From Methylobacterium bullatum (GTDB lineage Bacteria; Pseudomonadota; Alphaproteobacteria; Rhizobiales; Beijerinckiaceae): a DNA stretch of 64,000 bases. The DNA is taken from assembly GCA_902712845.1 (NCBI GenBank), contig LR743504.1, positions 2,950,001 to 3,014,000 of the forward strand, given 5' to 3'. Made by a program: the position numbers and the translations under genes. Position 1 is the stretch's first letter, and every line of letters begins with the position of its first letter. This document shows positions 54,106-62,069 of this stretch, in pieces. The notes beneath the pieces were generated by a model. The model was not told the origin of the DNA. It worked only from the letters and a program-made list of their open reading frames with translations, and searched no databases.

Positions 54106-54626
54106 CCTGGATGGTCCGACTACGCGCACACGATGGCGGCGAGCTTCTGGAGAGGGCGAGCTACGGCTCGCCCGACGCAGCCATTGACGCCTATCGCCTC
54201 CTGCTCGGGCGCGAGGACCTCATCGGGCAACCGGTCGCCGCGGTGTTCAAGCCTCCCCGGGATGCGACCGGCGACGGGAACGCCGCGACGTGGTTCTCGC
54301 GGTTCGACAAGCCTCTCGGGGCGGGCCGCATCGGTCCCGACGACCCCCGGCTTGACCCTTGGGCTAACGCATACGATGCGAAAAGCGCAGTGTACTCCCC
54401 CGCGCCGGCGTCCAAGCCCAAGGCCGCACCGGACTGGGAAAAGGACGCCCGCCCCCTGTCGGAGTGTCTAAAGGCATGGGCCAAGACACGCGGCGGGCGC
54501 GACGCCGCGGCCGACGCCCTGCAGGTCTCACGGTCTACCTTCGACGGCTGGTGCGACGGCCGTGGCGCGGCCCAGGACAGGATGATCCGCAGACTCATGA
54601 CGCTCACCGACACTACTAGCCGTTGA
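54102..54626 (+). CDS. Hypothetical protein with C-terminal helix-turn-helix
   Basis: The 174-residue protein ends in a probable HTH (ADALQVSRSTFDGWCDGRGA near 141) like phage-type Cro/C1 or MerR-like modules. The N-terminal part resembles a small alpha/beta unit. It could be the regulator of the divergent operons, since it is encoded right after the first rightward gene. This is an inference only. Confidence 0.5.
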   Translation: MTWMVRLRAHDGGELLERASYGSPDAAIDAYRLLLGREDLIGQPVAAVFKPPRDATGDGNAATWFSRFDKPLGAGRIGPDDPRLDPWANAYDAKSAVYSPAPASKPKAAPDWEKDARPLSECLKAWAKTRGGRDAAADALQVSRSTFDGWCDGRGAAQDRMIRRLMTLTDTTSR

Positions 54627-54724
54627 CGACGCGCTACCCTTGAAGAGTAATGATTGTCAGTATAGATAGGACAATACCAGAAGCGGCTTGCCCACAAGCT
54701 GCCCGGTACAGCAGGGAACCCCAC

Positions 54725-55123
54725 ATGTTGATTATCGACCGAATGGTGGCGATGGTGCGCGCCGGCCCCGGCCCCTCGCCGGAGGAACGGGCTGCGGCCG
54801 CTGCCCAGTACCAGGCTGAGGAGAAAGCCAGGCAGGTCCGCCAGGCCGAGGAGCGCCAGGCATTCCTCACGGCCGCCCCCCGGTATGTCCTCCCCGACGG
54901 CTCCGCGTGGCGCTCGGCACAGATGCTCGGACGCCTGAGCAACGGCGGTGAGCGCGACCGCGGCCGCCTGTACCATATCGTCTCCGAGGACGGCTGCGGC
55001 CCGATGGGCGGGGCCGGGAGCGCGCTGTGCGGTGCCACGCCGGGCCGGCGTTCCGTCGGATGGGGCGACGTCGAAGGCGTCCCTGCGACCTGCCCGCGTT
55101 GCCTGAAGCGGGTGGCGTCATGA
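54725..55123 (+). CDS. Hypothetical protein with C-terminal CxxC
   Basis: The start at 54725 is chosen because AGGGA precedes it; the upstream frame from 54650 has no ribosome site. The 132-residue protein has a charged helix (SPEERAAAAAQYQAEEKARQ near 18) and a C-terminal CPRC pair. No family recognised. It overlaps the next gene by four bases. Confidence 0.45.
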   Translation: MLIIDRMVAMVRAGPGPSPEERAAAAAQYQAEEKARQVRQAEERQAFLTAAPRYVLPDGSAWRSAQMLGRLSNGGERDRGRLYHIVSEDGCGPMGGAGSALCGATPGRRSVGWGDVEGVPATCPRCLKRVAS

Positions 55124-55266
55124 GGGGCACCACCATCATCATCAGGGGGTACACATGGGGGCAGCGCCTTGGCATGTGGCCCGTCGCGAATGACCATCCC
55201 GGCCGGTTCTGCGTTGACGTGATCTACCTGGCCGGCCCCACCCAGGACCTTCTCCCGTGCGCATAA
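55120..55266 (+). CDS. Very small hypothetical protein
   Basis: A 48-codon frame overlaps its neighbours by 4 and 10 bases. The product is beta-like (TTIIIRGYTWGQRLGMWPV). Coupling and codon use are its only support. Confidence 0.35.
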   Translation: MRGTTIIIRGYTWGQRLGMWPVANDHPGRFCVDVIYLAGPTQDLLPCA

Positions 55267-55853
55267 CGCTCTACCCCGTCCCGGCTGGGACCCCCGCCGT
55301 TGGGCACGCCGTCGGGTACGTCTCGGGCTCGCCGCTCTCCAACCTCGCGGGGGCCGCCCCCCCGGCGGGGCCTTTGCTGTCCTACGATGGCCGGCAGGCC
55401 CTGATCGATGGCCAGCCGGTGGATCATGCGGAGATCTCGGAGGCCCTCCACGCCGAGATCGAGCGAGTGGCCAAAAGGGTCTTCGGACCTGATTTCGTGG
55501 GGCCCCTGAGCCTGGCCTCGGGCCTAAACGTGCGCTCCCTGGCACGCGGCCGCCTCATCTCCCATGGTCTCCCGGCGCCCCTCCTGGACATGCTCGGCCG
55601 GGCGGCCGCAACCGCACACCCGAGGGCCACCGGGTATATGCTCCAAGCAGTCGCGTACCTTTGGGACGAGCACGTCATCTCCCATGGAATGGGCGAGACC
55701 GGCCCAGGGCCGCTCTCCGCCCAGGGTCGCGAGGCCCTCGGGCAGCGCTGTGAGGAGATCCTCGACCGTGCGCTCGGGATGGTCGCCACGATGCAGGGGG
55801 AGACGGCCGCGGCCCGGGCCCGGACGGCCGCGCTCAAGGCAACGCTCCGTTAA
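55257..55853 (+). CDS. Hypothetical protein
   Basis: The 198-residue product begins at GTG 55257. It has a beta-rich N-terminus and a helical C-terminal half (AEIERVAKRVFGP near 68; EEILDRALGMVATMQGETAA near 165). It ends 66 bases before the ATPase gene, with a hairpin between. No family recognised. Confidence 0.5.
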   Translation: MRITLYPVPAGTPAVGHAVGYVSGSPLSNLAGAAPPAGPLLSYDGRQALIDGQPVDHAEISEALHAEIERVAKRVFGPDFVGPLSLASGLNVRSLARGRLISHGLPAPLLDMLGRAAATAHPRATGYMLQAVAYLWDEHVISHGMGETGPGPLSAQGREALGQRCEEILDRALGMVATMQGETAAARARTAALKATLR

Positions 55854-55882
55854 CGATTCGTGTGTATGGCTGGCACCCTGAA

Positions 55883-55901
55883 GCCCTGTCTCTGACAGGG
55901 C
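55883..55901 (+). terminator. Small hairpin before the AAA+ ATPase gene
   Basis: GCCCTGTC and GACAGGGC form a perfect 8-base stem with a 3-base loop, 18 bases before the ATPase start. It may be a weak terminator or a leader structure that modulates translation of the ATPase. Confidence 0.35.
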
Positions 55902-55919
55902 GTCTGGAGAAACCCGGCC

Positions 55920-57482
55920 ATGACGAAGACCCCCCCTCGGGGTGCGCGCCCCCGTGCGCCTGCCAGCGATCCGTTCGCACCCAATCATCCCCCGTCCGTA
56001 GACTGGCTCGATCAGGGCCTGGATTTCCTCGACTGCGACCCGCTCGCGGATACGATCCACTGGTCGACCGGCATCCTGCTCGACCTGCCGGACCTGCCCC
56101 CCCCCGTGCGTGCCGCGCTTGAGAAGCTGTCGTCGTGCCGCGTGTCGCTCTCGTCGCTCTCGCATGCTGAGAGCGTGTGCGACGATGCCTCGGAGGACCT
56201 CAAGCTGGGGCAGAACGACCGCGACACGTATGCCGATTGGTCGACGAGGTGCGTCTATTACCAAGCTTTTTTGGGCGACCACGTCTGTGCCCTGCGGTGT
56301 GCCGTCAGGGTCTGGCAGATCGCCATGGCGGGCGGGCATACCGACCTACGACTGGGAAATCTCCTCCGAACGCATGCCGAGATGATGAGCATCGCCGCGT
56401 ACTGCGATGGAGAGCAGTGGGCACCCAGGCGCGAGCCCCGGTCGGCCCGCCGCCAGGGGGACGGTTTGACCGCCTTACAGATCATTGCCCGGTCGGTCGT
56501 GAAGGTAGAGTGGCCCAACAACGTCAAGCGCGGCCCCGTCCGGGACGACACCGGCTTCGATCCCCGCGATCAAGACGAGGACGATCTGCCGGAGGCAGCG
56601 GGCGCCGGGCTCCTCGTCGTGCGCAGCGTCGAGCACCTGCCGGGGTCCGCGAAGGACGGCGCACGTAGCAGCGGCGGGACCACGCCCCGCGCGGAGTGGG
56701 CGCCTATCGCGGGGGTGACTCTCCCGCGCCGGCCGGTGCCCGATCTCGCGGCCGCGCGTCGGGATCTCGTCGATCAGTACCCGCACGCGGCATCGCTCAT
56801 CGAGCGCATCCTGAACCAACTCGTCGGTAGGTCATTCGCCCGGCTTCCACCCATCCTGCTCGTCGGGCCCCCGGGCTCCGGCAAGACGCGACTGGCCACC
56901 AGCCTGGCCACCGCGCTGGGCCTCCCAAGCACGGTCTACTCGTGCTCGGGTGTGGCGGACGCCTCGTTCATCGGGACCTCCCGGCAGTGGTCATCCGGCA
57001 GGGCCTCGGTGCCGCTTCAGACGATCCGGCAAGAGAGCCTCGCGACGGTGGCGGTGGTCCTCGACGAGATCGAGAAGGCCGGCACCAGCATGACGAACGG
57101 CAATCTCCTCGACGGGCTCCTGCCCATGCTGGATCATGCCGAGGACTACAGGGACCCCTACCTGGAGTGCGCGACCGATCTCTCGGGCATCACGTTCCTG
57201 GCGACGGCTAACGGGACTAGGGGCATGCCCCGGCCCCTGCTGGACCGCTTCCGAGTTTTCCAGATGCCCGAGCCCACGCTTGCCGACCTACCTGCCCTCG
57301 CACGGGGGATCGTGGGGGACGCCCGGCGCGAGAGGGGGACGGATGCGTCGTGGCTCCCGGACCTCGACGGCGACGAGCTCGGGCTCATCGCGGAGCACTG
57401 GAGTGGGGGTAGCGTCCGACGTCTCCAGCGTCTCGTCGACACCGTCCTCGCCGGTCGCGAGACCCTCGCGGCCCGGCATTGA
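55920..57482 (+). CDS. Lon-like AAA+ ATPase without a protease domain
   Basis: The 520-residue protein has an unknown N-terminal domain (about 1-260) and an AAA+ module (about 300-515). The module carries Walker A GPPGSGKT (316-323), Walker B VVLDEIEKA (D382, E383), sensor-1 N431 and arginine-finger candidates in LLDRFRVF. The pore-side stretch FIGTSRQWSSGRAS and DEIEKAG resemble Lon ATPase modules, but the chain ends before any serine-lysine protease domain. It is the largest enzyme in the rightward operon and could remodel a complex of the neighbouring small proteins. Confidence 0.75.
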   Translation: MTKTPPRGARPRAPASDPFAPNHPPSVDWLDQGLDFLDCDPLADTIHWSTGILLDLPDLPPPVRAALEKLSSCRVSLSSLSHAESVCDDASEDLKLGQNDRDTYADWSTRCVYYQAFLGDHVCALRCAVRVWQIAMAGGHTDLRLGNLLRTHAEMMSIAAYCDGEQWAPRREPRSARRQGDGLTALQIIARSVVKVEWPNNVKRGPVRDDTGFDPRDQDEDDLPEAAGAGLLVVRSVEHLPGSAKDGARSSGGTTPRAEWAPIAGVTLPRRPVPDLAAARRDLVDQYPHAASLIERILNQLVGRSFARLPPILLVGPPGSGKTRLATSLATALGLPSTVYSCSGVADASFIGTSRQWSSGRASVPLQTIRQESLATVAVVLDEIEKAGTSMTNGNLLDGLLPMLDHAEDYRDPYLECATDLSGITFLATANGTRGMPRPLLDRFRVFQMPEPTLADLPALARGIVGDARRERGTDASWLPDLDGDELGLIAEHWSGGSVRRLQRLVDTVLAGRETLAARH

Positions 57483-57493
57483 AGAGGGTGACG

Positions 57494-57730
57494 ATGACCA
57501 CGCACGCCCCCGTCTGGGACTACCTCCGCTCGTCCATCCGAGCCCATCGCCTCGCCGGCACGGTCGATCACCGCGTCGGGGTCGTGCTTGATGAGTACGT
57601 CGGACATATGGCCCGCTGTGTCGCGACACGCCAGGTCACCTTGTCTGAGGGCCTCGCCGCCGCCAACGCGGCCGTCGTGGCATGCGGCCGCCTCATCCCG
57701 ATCCCTGAGGATCGCCTTGAAGCGCGATGA
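57494..57730 (+). CDS. Hypothetical small protein
   Basis: The start at ATG 57494, preceded by GAGGG, gives 78 residues; an earlier TTG frame is less likely. The product is helical with VDHRVGVVLDEYVGHMARC near 25. It overlaps the next gene by four bases. No family recognised. Confidence 0.5.
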   Translation: MTTHAPVWDYLRSSIRAHRLAGTVDHRVGVVLDEYVGHMARCVATRQVTLSEGLAAANAAVVACGRLIPIPEDRLEAR

Positions 57731-58086
57731 CAGACGTCTACCGGAATCTGACCCGCGGCTGCTGGTCCGTCCGTGAACGCGGCCGCGTCGTCGCCCACGC
57801 CCAAACCGTAACCCTGGCCGACGCCGTGATGGTCGTCCGGCCAGGGTCGCGGGCCCGGGTTATCCCCACCGGCAATCGCGAGGTTCACGCGTGGATCAAG
57901 GGCACCCTCGTCCCGCATGCAGGCGTCCCCGCGAGGGCCGTCAGATTCTATTACCGGCCGTTCCTTGCCGGTCATTTCACTGACGAATGCGGTCGGCCCG
58001 TCGTGGCAGCCGCCTCAATTTTCTTCGACGAGGACGGCAGGGCATGGCACAGCGAAACCGGTACCCAGGCAGCCGCTTCGACCTGA
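57727..58086 (+). CDS. Hypothetical protein with NxEVHAWIKG segment
   Basis: The 119-residue beta-rich protein contains GNREVHAWIKGTLVP near 49, a segment resembling that of small phage-type proteins (impression from memory, not searched). It overlaps the previous stop by four bases. The next gene overlaps its end by 43 bases. Confidence 0.5.
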   Translation: MTDVYRNLTRGCWSVRERGRVVAHAQTVTLADAVMVVRPGSRARVIPTGNREVHAWIKGTLVPHAGVPARAVRFYYRPFLAGHFTDECGRPVVAAASIFFDEDGRAWHSETGTQAAAST

Positions 58087-58334
58087 CTGAGCTCGGCGAC
58101 CGTCCCCTGTTTCACGACTGGATCATACAGCCCGACAACCGGTCCGCGGATGGCACCGTGCTCACCGGGACGGTCTACGGGCATGACAAGTTCCCCGACG
58201 GGACGGGCCTAACGACGTCGACCGTCCAGGCTTTCGATGCGGCGGCGGGATGGGCGTACTGCTACTCGACTGGGCTGGTCCGCCTCGGCCGGTGCCAGGA
58301 CCCGGAGGGATGCGCGAACGTGGACCTTATGTAG
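58044..58334 (+). CDS. Hypothetical protein, last gene of the rightward operon
   Basis: The ATG at 58044 lies inside the previous gene (43-base overlap) and gives 96 residues, beta-rich with FHDWIIQPDNRSADG near 23. A Cys pair lies near the end. Iteron-like repeats start 34 bases after its stop. Confidence 0.45.
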   Translation: MAQRNRYPGSRFDLTELGDRPLFHDWIIQPDNRSADGTVLTGTVYGHDKFPDGTGLTTSTVQAFDAAAGWAYCYSTGLVRLGRCQDPEGCANVDLM

Positions 58335-58367
58335 CCCAAGCGTTAACGGCCCGGCCGGGGCGGTGGT

Positions 58368-58460
58368 GGCAAAACGCCTGTCGGGAGGCGGGCGGGCGGC
58401 AAAACGCCTGGGCGGACGGCAAATTACCTATTCCGAGGGTCGCTGGCGGCAAAATGCCTG
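58368..58460 (+). repeat. Four iteron-like direct repeats (GGCAAAACGCCTG type)
   Basis: Copies begin at 58368, 58398, 58418 (degenerate, GGCAAATTACCTA) and 58448 (GGCAAAATGCCTG), spaced 30, 20 and 30 bases. The region 58335-58649 holds no gene. Multiples of ten place the copies on one face of the helix, as for a replication initiator, partition protein or repressor. The T-run near 58,553 (ATTTTTTAG) is the only other feature seen. Confidence 0.6.
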
Positions 58461-58649
58461 GGCGCCCCCGGGTCGACAGGCCGTTTGGGTCACCTTGATA
58501 CAGCCCCCCCCGCGCCTCCCGGTTAACGCAAGGCCCGTATCCCGTTCGGGAATTTTTTAGGTCCGGAATGCCGTGACCTGACCGTTATTTTGGACCGAGC
58601 CGACTGAGAGGCTACTGTGGCCTGTCCTGGGATCCGTCGAGGGGGCTGG

Positions 58650-59468
58650 TCAAGGAATGTAATGGGCGACCTCAACAACGAGCCCATGTCTGAACCTGGT
58701 TCGCTCATCTGAATGCCCCCTTGCGTTGCAGACCACCCGCGTCCGGCCCACCCGGTAATCGGAGGCATAATGGACATGACCGTGGACCCAGACGTCCGGT
58801 CCTTGGTCCAGGATGACGTCAGTCAGGTCGGAAGCATCGCACCACCGTAGGTCCGCGTCGCTCCGTGGAAGGCTCGCCGGGTGCGGGGCGTGATGGGTCA
58901 CCACCACCGTGGGACCGGGGTGGCTGACGGCCAGGGTGTTCTCGATAAAGCCACGGGTGACCCGGTGCATCGCAAGCACCTCCTCGGGCTTGATGCGATT
59001 GCGCGACCTCGGACCCGTGCGGATCCGGCGGTAATCGACCATCCCACCACGCCCCTGGGCGGTCCGGATACCGTGGTTCAGGTTGAACGACCCCAGGCGG
59101 AAGTCCGTCCATAGGGTACCGCCGGCGAACCGAACGCCGTCGATGATGACCGCGTCGTCGAGCAGGAGATGGATGCCGAGCGCGTCCGCCCGCTCACGCC
59201 CCCGGGTCAACTGGTCGTGAATCGTGTAGCGTTCCTCACCCCGGTCCCACCAAAAATCGTGATTGCCTGGCACGTAGACCACCGGCACGCCGGACAAGTG
59301 GTCGCCGAGCCAGTCCAGCGCCCGAACCAGGGGCATGTGCACGTCACCGGCCACGACGGCCACGTCGAAACCACCCGCCGGCGCATGCGCGGCAGGGTCC
59401 CAAGCATTCTCCTTCCAGTCCTGATGCAGGTCCGAGAACACCCATAGGCGAAGGCCAGGGGCAGTCAT
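58650..59468 (-). CDS. Calcineurin-like metallophosphoesterase (long form)
   Basis: Starting at ATG 59468, which overlaps the upstream stop, gives 272 residues. All dimetal motifs are seen: FSDLHQDW, VAGDVH, VPGNHDFWWDRG, VTHHAPHP and HGHVHYASD. The fold hydrolyses phosphodiesters; substrate unknown. It is the second gene of a tight two-gene operon of phosphoesterases. Confidence 0.85.
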   Translation of the reverse strand: MTAPGLRLWVFSDLHQDWKENAWDPAAHAPAGGFDVAVVAGDVHMPLVRALDWLGDHLSGVPVVYVPGNHDFWWDRGEERYTIHDQLTRGRERADALGIHLLLDDAVIIDGVRFAGGTLWTDFRLGSFNLNHGIRTAQGRGGMVDYRRIRTGPRSRNRIKPEEVLAMHRVTRGFIENTLAVSHPGPTVVVTHHAPHPASLPRSDADLRWCDASDLTDVILDQGPDVWVHGHVHYASDYRVGRTRVVCNARGHSDERTRFRHGLVVEVAHYIP

Positions 59469-60007
59469 GACCCCGCTCCGTTCGTCGCCAAGCGCGCCAG
59501 GATCCGGTCCAACGTCACCGGGGCCCAGTCCCAGCAATCCACGCCGACATCGGCACGCGTCGCCGTGCCCGGGACCGAACCATGGGAATGCCCATGCAGG
59601 TGAAGGCCACCCCGGTGGGAGCGAGGGTAGCTCACATGAGGGTAATGGCTCAGCCATATGGAGCGCATCACGCCCGCCGGGTCCGGCAGGGCGATCATCG
59701 CCACGTCCCGGACGGGCTCGGCCCAGGGGAGGCGTTCACCGATCCGCTCGTGGTTGCCACGGATCAGGAGCTTGCGACCGTTAAGGCGTAGGAAAATCGC
59801 GAGCGCATAAGTCTCGGTGCACCGGTATGCGAAGTCGCCCAGGTGCCAGACCGTGTCATCCGGGTGGACGACGGCGTTCCAACGTTCGACCAGGGTCTCG
59901 TCGTGCTCGTGAAGCGAAGCGAACGGTCGCTGGGTCTGCATCCTCGGGCTGAGGATGAGAGCTTGATGGCCAACGTGGCTGTCGGCCGTAAAATGTACCT
60001 TTGGCAT
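59465..60007 (-). CDS. Calcineurin-like metallophosphoesterase (short form)
   Basis: The ATG at 60007 follows GAGAGG and gives 180 residues. Motifs are FTADSHVGHQ, HLGDFAY, IRGNHERIG, SHYPHVS and HGHSHG, all compatible with a two-metal site. It resembles the short phosphoesterases found in phages and plasmids. It is coupled to the longer enzyme by a four-base overlap. A palindrome lies 11 bases upstream of the start. Confidence 0.85.
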   Translation of the reverse strand: MPKVHFTADSHVGHQALILSPRMQTQRPFASLHEHDETLVERWNAVVHPDDTVWHLGDFAYRCTETYALAIFLRLNGRKLLIRGNHERIGERLPWAEPVRDVAMIALPDPAGVMRSIWLSHYPHVSYPRSHRGGLHLHGHSHGSVPGTATRADVGVDCWDWAPVTLDRILARLATNGAGS

Positions 60008-60017
60008 TTTAGCCTCT

Positions 60018-60027
60018 CGCAATTGCG
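60018..60027. promoter_or_regulatory. Palindrome CGCAATTGCG upstream of the phosphoesterase operon
   Basis: The 10-base perfect palindrome lies between the start and upstream sequence of the minus-strand phosphoesterases and shares its half-site with the 53484-53500 palindrome. The 154-base gap up to umuC shows nothing else. Confidence 0.35.
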
Positions 60028-60161
60028 GAGGCTTCGCGCGCGGCATCGCTCTCCGGGATTAGTCGGTCGGGGGCGGCGCCATGCGTTTCATCGTTACTAT
60101 CCTTGAAGCTTCCGCGTGATCGCCTGGCCGGTCCCCGAACGCAAGGGGCGTGAGAAGCTTG

Positions 60162-61451
60162 TCAGGCCGCGGCGACTATCGGAATCTCGTCGAGGCGGGT
60201 CGTGTAACGGGGCGACCGCATCTTGAACTTGGTCGACCATTCGCGGTTCGGGGCGAACCCGGCGGCGCCCGGGACGACGGCGCCTCGTCCGAAGCGGCGA
60301 TTGCAGGCGTCGAGCGCCTCCATCAGGGCGGCTCCCATCTCGCGGTCGAGTTGGCCCAAGCCCGGCATCGCACGCTGCGATGCGGCCAGCGGCATCAGGT
60401 CGGTGGTGACCACCCCGGCCTTGGAATAGCGGAACCCGTCCCGCCTGGTCTTCCGGACGCCGTGGGTGGCGGCCTTCACCAGGGCGAGAGTGTCGCTGGT
60501 CGCCTCGGGGAGCGTCACGACGGTCGAGACCGAGCGTTGAGGCCGGTCGCGGTCATGCTCCGAGGTGTGGAAGAAGACCGTCACGTGGTTGGTCGCCAAC
60601 CCCTCGCGGCGGAGCTTCTCGCCGAGTCTGGAGGCATGGGTGGCGACGGCCTGCTCCATGGTGGCGCGATCCTCGACGCGCTCGGAGAACGACCGGGTGA
60701 CGGCGCATCCCTTACGGGTGGCGGCTACCGTCTCCAGGTCTAGGCAGGCCATACCCCGCAGCTCGTGGACGAGGCGCTCGCCCACGACTGTCATGGCCTT
60801 GCGGGCGACGCGTGGGTCGAAGTCGCGGACATCGGCGGCGCTGTCGCATCCCAGGGCTTCCAGGCGCCGGGCGTTTGCCGGCCCCACACCCCAGATGTCG
60901 CCCACCGGGATGCGGATGATCCAGTGGTCGTACTGCTCCGGGTCGGTCAGGTCGCAGACCCCTTCGAGCTCGGGTACCTTCTTGGCGATGTGGTTGGCGA
61001 GCTTGGCCAACGTCTTGGTCGACCCGATGCCGACGCAGGTGGGGATGCCCGTCCAGGCCCGTACGGTCGCCCGCATGTCCCTGCATAAGGACGCCCGGTC
61101 CTGGTTGCGCACGTCGGAGATGTCGAGAAAACTCTCGTCGATGGAGTAAATCTCGATGCGGGGCGAGAAGTCCCGGTAGACCGCGTTCACCCGGGCCGAC
61201 ATGTCTCCATAAAGGGCGTAGTTCGAGGAGTAGACTTGGACACCCTGCTGCCGGCACATGTCCCGGATCTTGAACCAGGGCTCGCCCATCCGGATGCCGA
61301 GCGCCTTGGCCTCGTTGGTCCGGGCAATCGCGCAGCCATCGTTGTTGGACAGCACGATCACCGGCACCTTCGCCAGCCGAGCATCGAAGACCCGCTCGCA
61401 CGAGCAGTAGAACGAGTTGCCGTCGGAGAGCGCGTAGGCCCGGGCGCTCAT
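60162..61451 (-). CDS. umuC: DNA polymerase V subunit UmuC (Y-family)
   Basis: The 429-residue error-prone polymerase has D10 in SDGNSFYCSCE, VLSNNDGCAIARTNEAK near 33, the catalytic SIDES (103-107, D105, E106) and IGSTKTLAKLANH near 142. It copies damaged DNA together with processed UmuD. Its ATG overlaps the umuD stop by four bases. The DxNxFYxSCE motif reads GNSFYCSCE. It sits in a mobile region, as many extra umuDC copies do. Confidence 0.93.
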   Translation of the reverse strand: MSARAYALSDGNSFYCSCERVFDARLAKVPVIVLSNNDGCAIARTNEAKALGIRMGEPWFKIRDMCRQQGVQVYSSNYALYGDMSARVNAVYRDFSPRIEIYSIDESFLDISDVRNQDRASLCRDMRATVRAWTGIPTCVGIGSTKTLAKLANHIAKKVPELEGVCDLTDPEQYDHWIIRIPVGDIWGVGPANARRLEALGCDSAADVRDFDPRVARKAMTVVGERLVHELRGMACLDLETVAATRKGCAVTRSFSERVEDRATMEQAVATHASRLGEKLRREGLATNHVTVFFHTSEHDRDRPQRSVSTVVTLPEATSDTLALVKAATHGVRKTRRDGFRYSKAGVVTTDLMPLAASQRAMPGLGQLDREMGAALMEALDACNRRFGRGAVVPGAAGFAPNREWSTKFKMRSPRYTTRLDEIPIVAAA

Positions 61452-61876
61452 TCGCAGCGGCGCTTCGCACAGACGGACCCGGAGACGACGCCCCAGACCT
61501 CAATGACAGCGTCGGGGGAGAGTTGGAACTCGGGGAAGCGAGGGTTGGCGAAGTGCAGCGAGATGCGCGGCCCTTGGCGCTTCCAGACCTTGAAGGATCG
61601 CTCGCCGTCGATGTCGACAACGACGATGTCGCCGTTGCGCGGGGTGAGCGAGCGGTCGACGACGGCGAGGTCGCCGTCGAACAGGCGGGCTAGGATCATG
61701 CTGTCGCCGGCGACCCGGACCAGGAAGGTGGCCGGGCGGTTGACGATCAGTAGGCGCTGGAGGTCGATCTCTTCCTCGATGAAGTCGTCGGCCGGACTCG
61801 GGAAGCCGGCCTGGACAGGCTTGGCGAGAAGGGACACCGGCATGGAAAAGCCGATGTTTATGCCAGTGATCTGCAT
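61448..61876 (-). CDS. umuD: UmuD-type SOS peptidase (S24 family)
   Basis: The ATG at 61876 follows a perfect GGAGGAG and gives 142 residues. The self-cleavage site is QAGFP (A23/G24), catalytic Ser59 lies in VAGDSM and the Lys is K96 (or K99) in SFKVWKR. RecA filaments stimulate its cleavage to the active form. A LexA-type box precedes it at 61898-61912. Confidence 0.9.
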   Translation of the reverse strand: MQITGINIGFSMPVSLLAKPVQAGFPSPADDFIEEEIDLQRLLIVNRPATFLVRVAGDSMILARLFDGDLAVVDRSLTPRNGDIVVVDIDGERSFKVWKRQGPRISLHFANPRFPEFQLSPDAVIEVWGVVSGSVCAKRRCE

Positions 61877-61897
61877 GGTGCTCCTCCAAGAGTCCAG

Positions 61898-61912
61898 GAA
61901 CAAAAGCAGAAC
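61898..61912 (-). promoter_or_regulatory. Alphaproteobacterial LexA box (GTTC-N7-GTTC)
   Basis: Read on the minus strand the site is GTTCTGCTTTTGTTC, the direct-repeat SOS box of alphaproteobacteria, 22 bases upstream of the umuD ATG. The chromosomal LexA is therefore expected to control umuDC. The rest of the 193-base gap to 62,069 shows nothing. Confidence 0.8.
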
Positions 61913-62069
61913 ACGTTTGGCCGGTTCCGTATAGCGGCTACGCTTGGGTGCGAAGCCACAATTCGATGAGGTCCCGCCGATGGTGGAGTGGGGAAAACCC
62001 GTCTCCCGCGATAGAGGCGGTTCATGCACCCGCCGTCCGCGAAGGGATGCCACGGACGGTAGGGGTGGA

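Noticed and set aside
58368..58460. CRISPR array
   Set aside because: There are only four short, unequal direct repeats with 7-17 base gaps, no spacers of uniform length and no cas genes.
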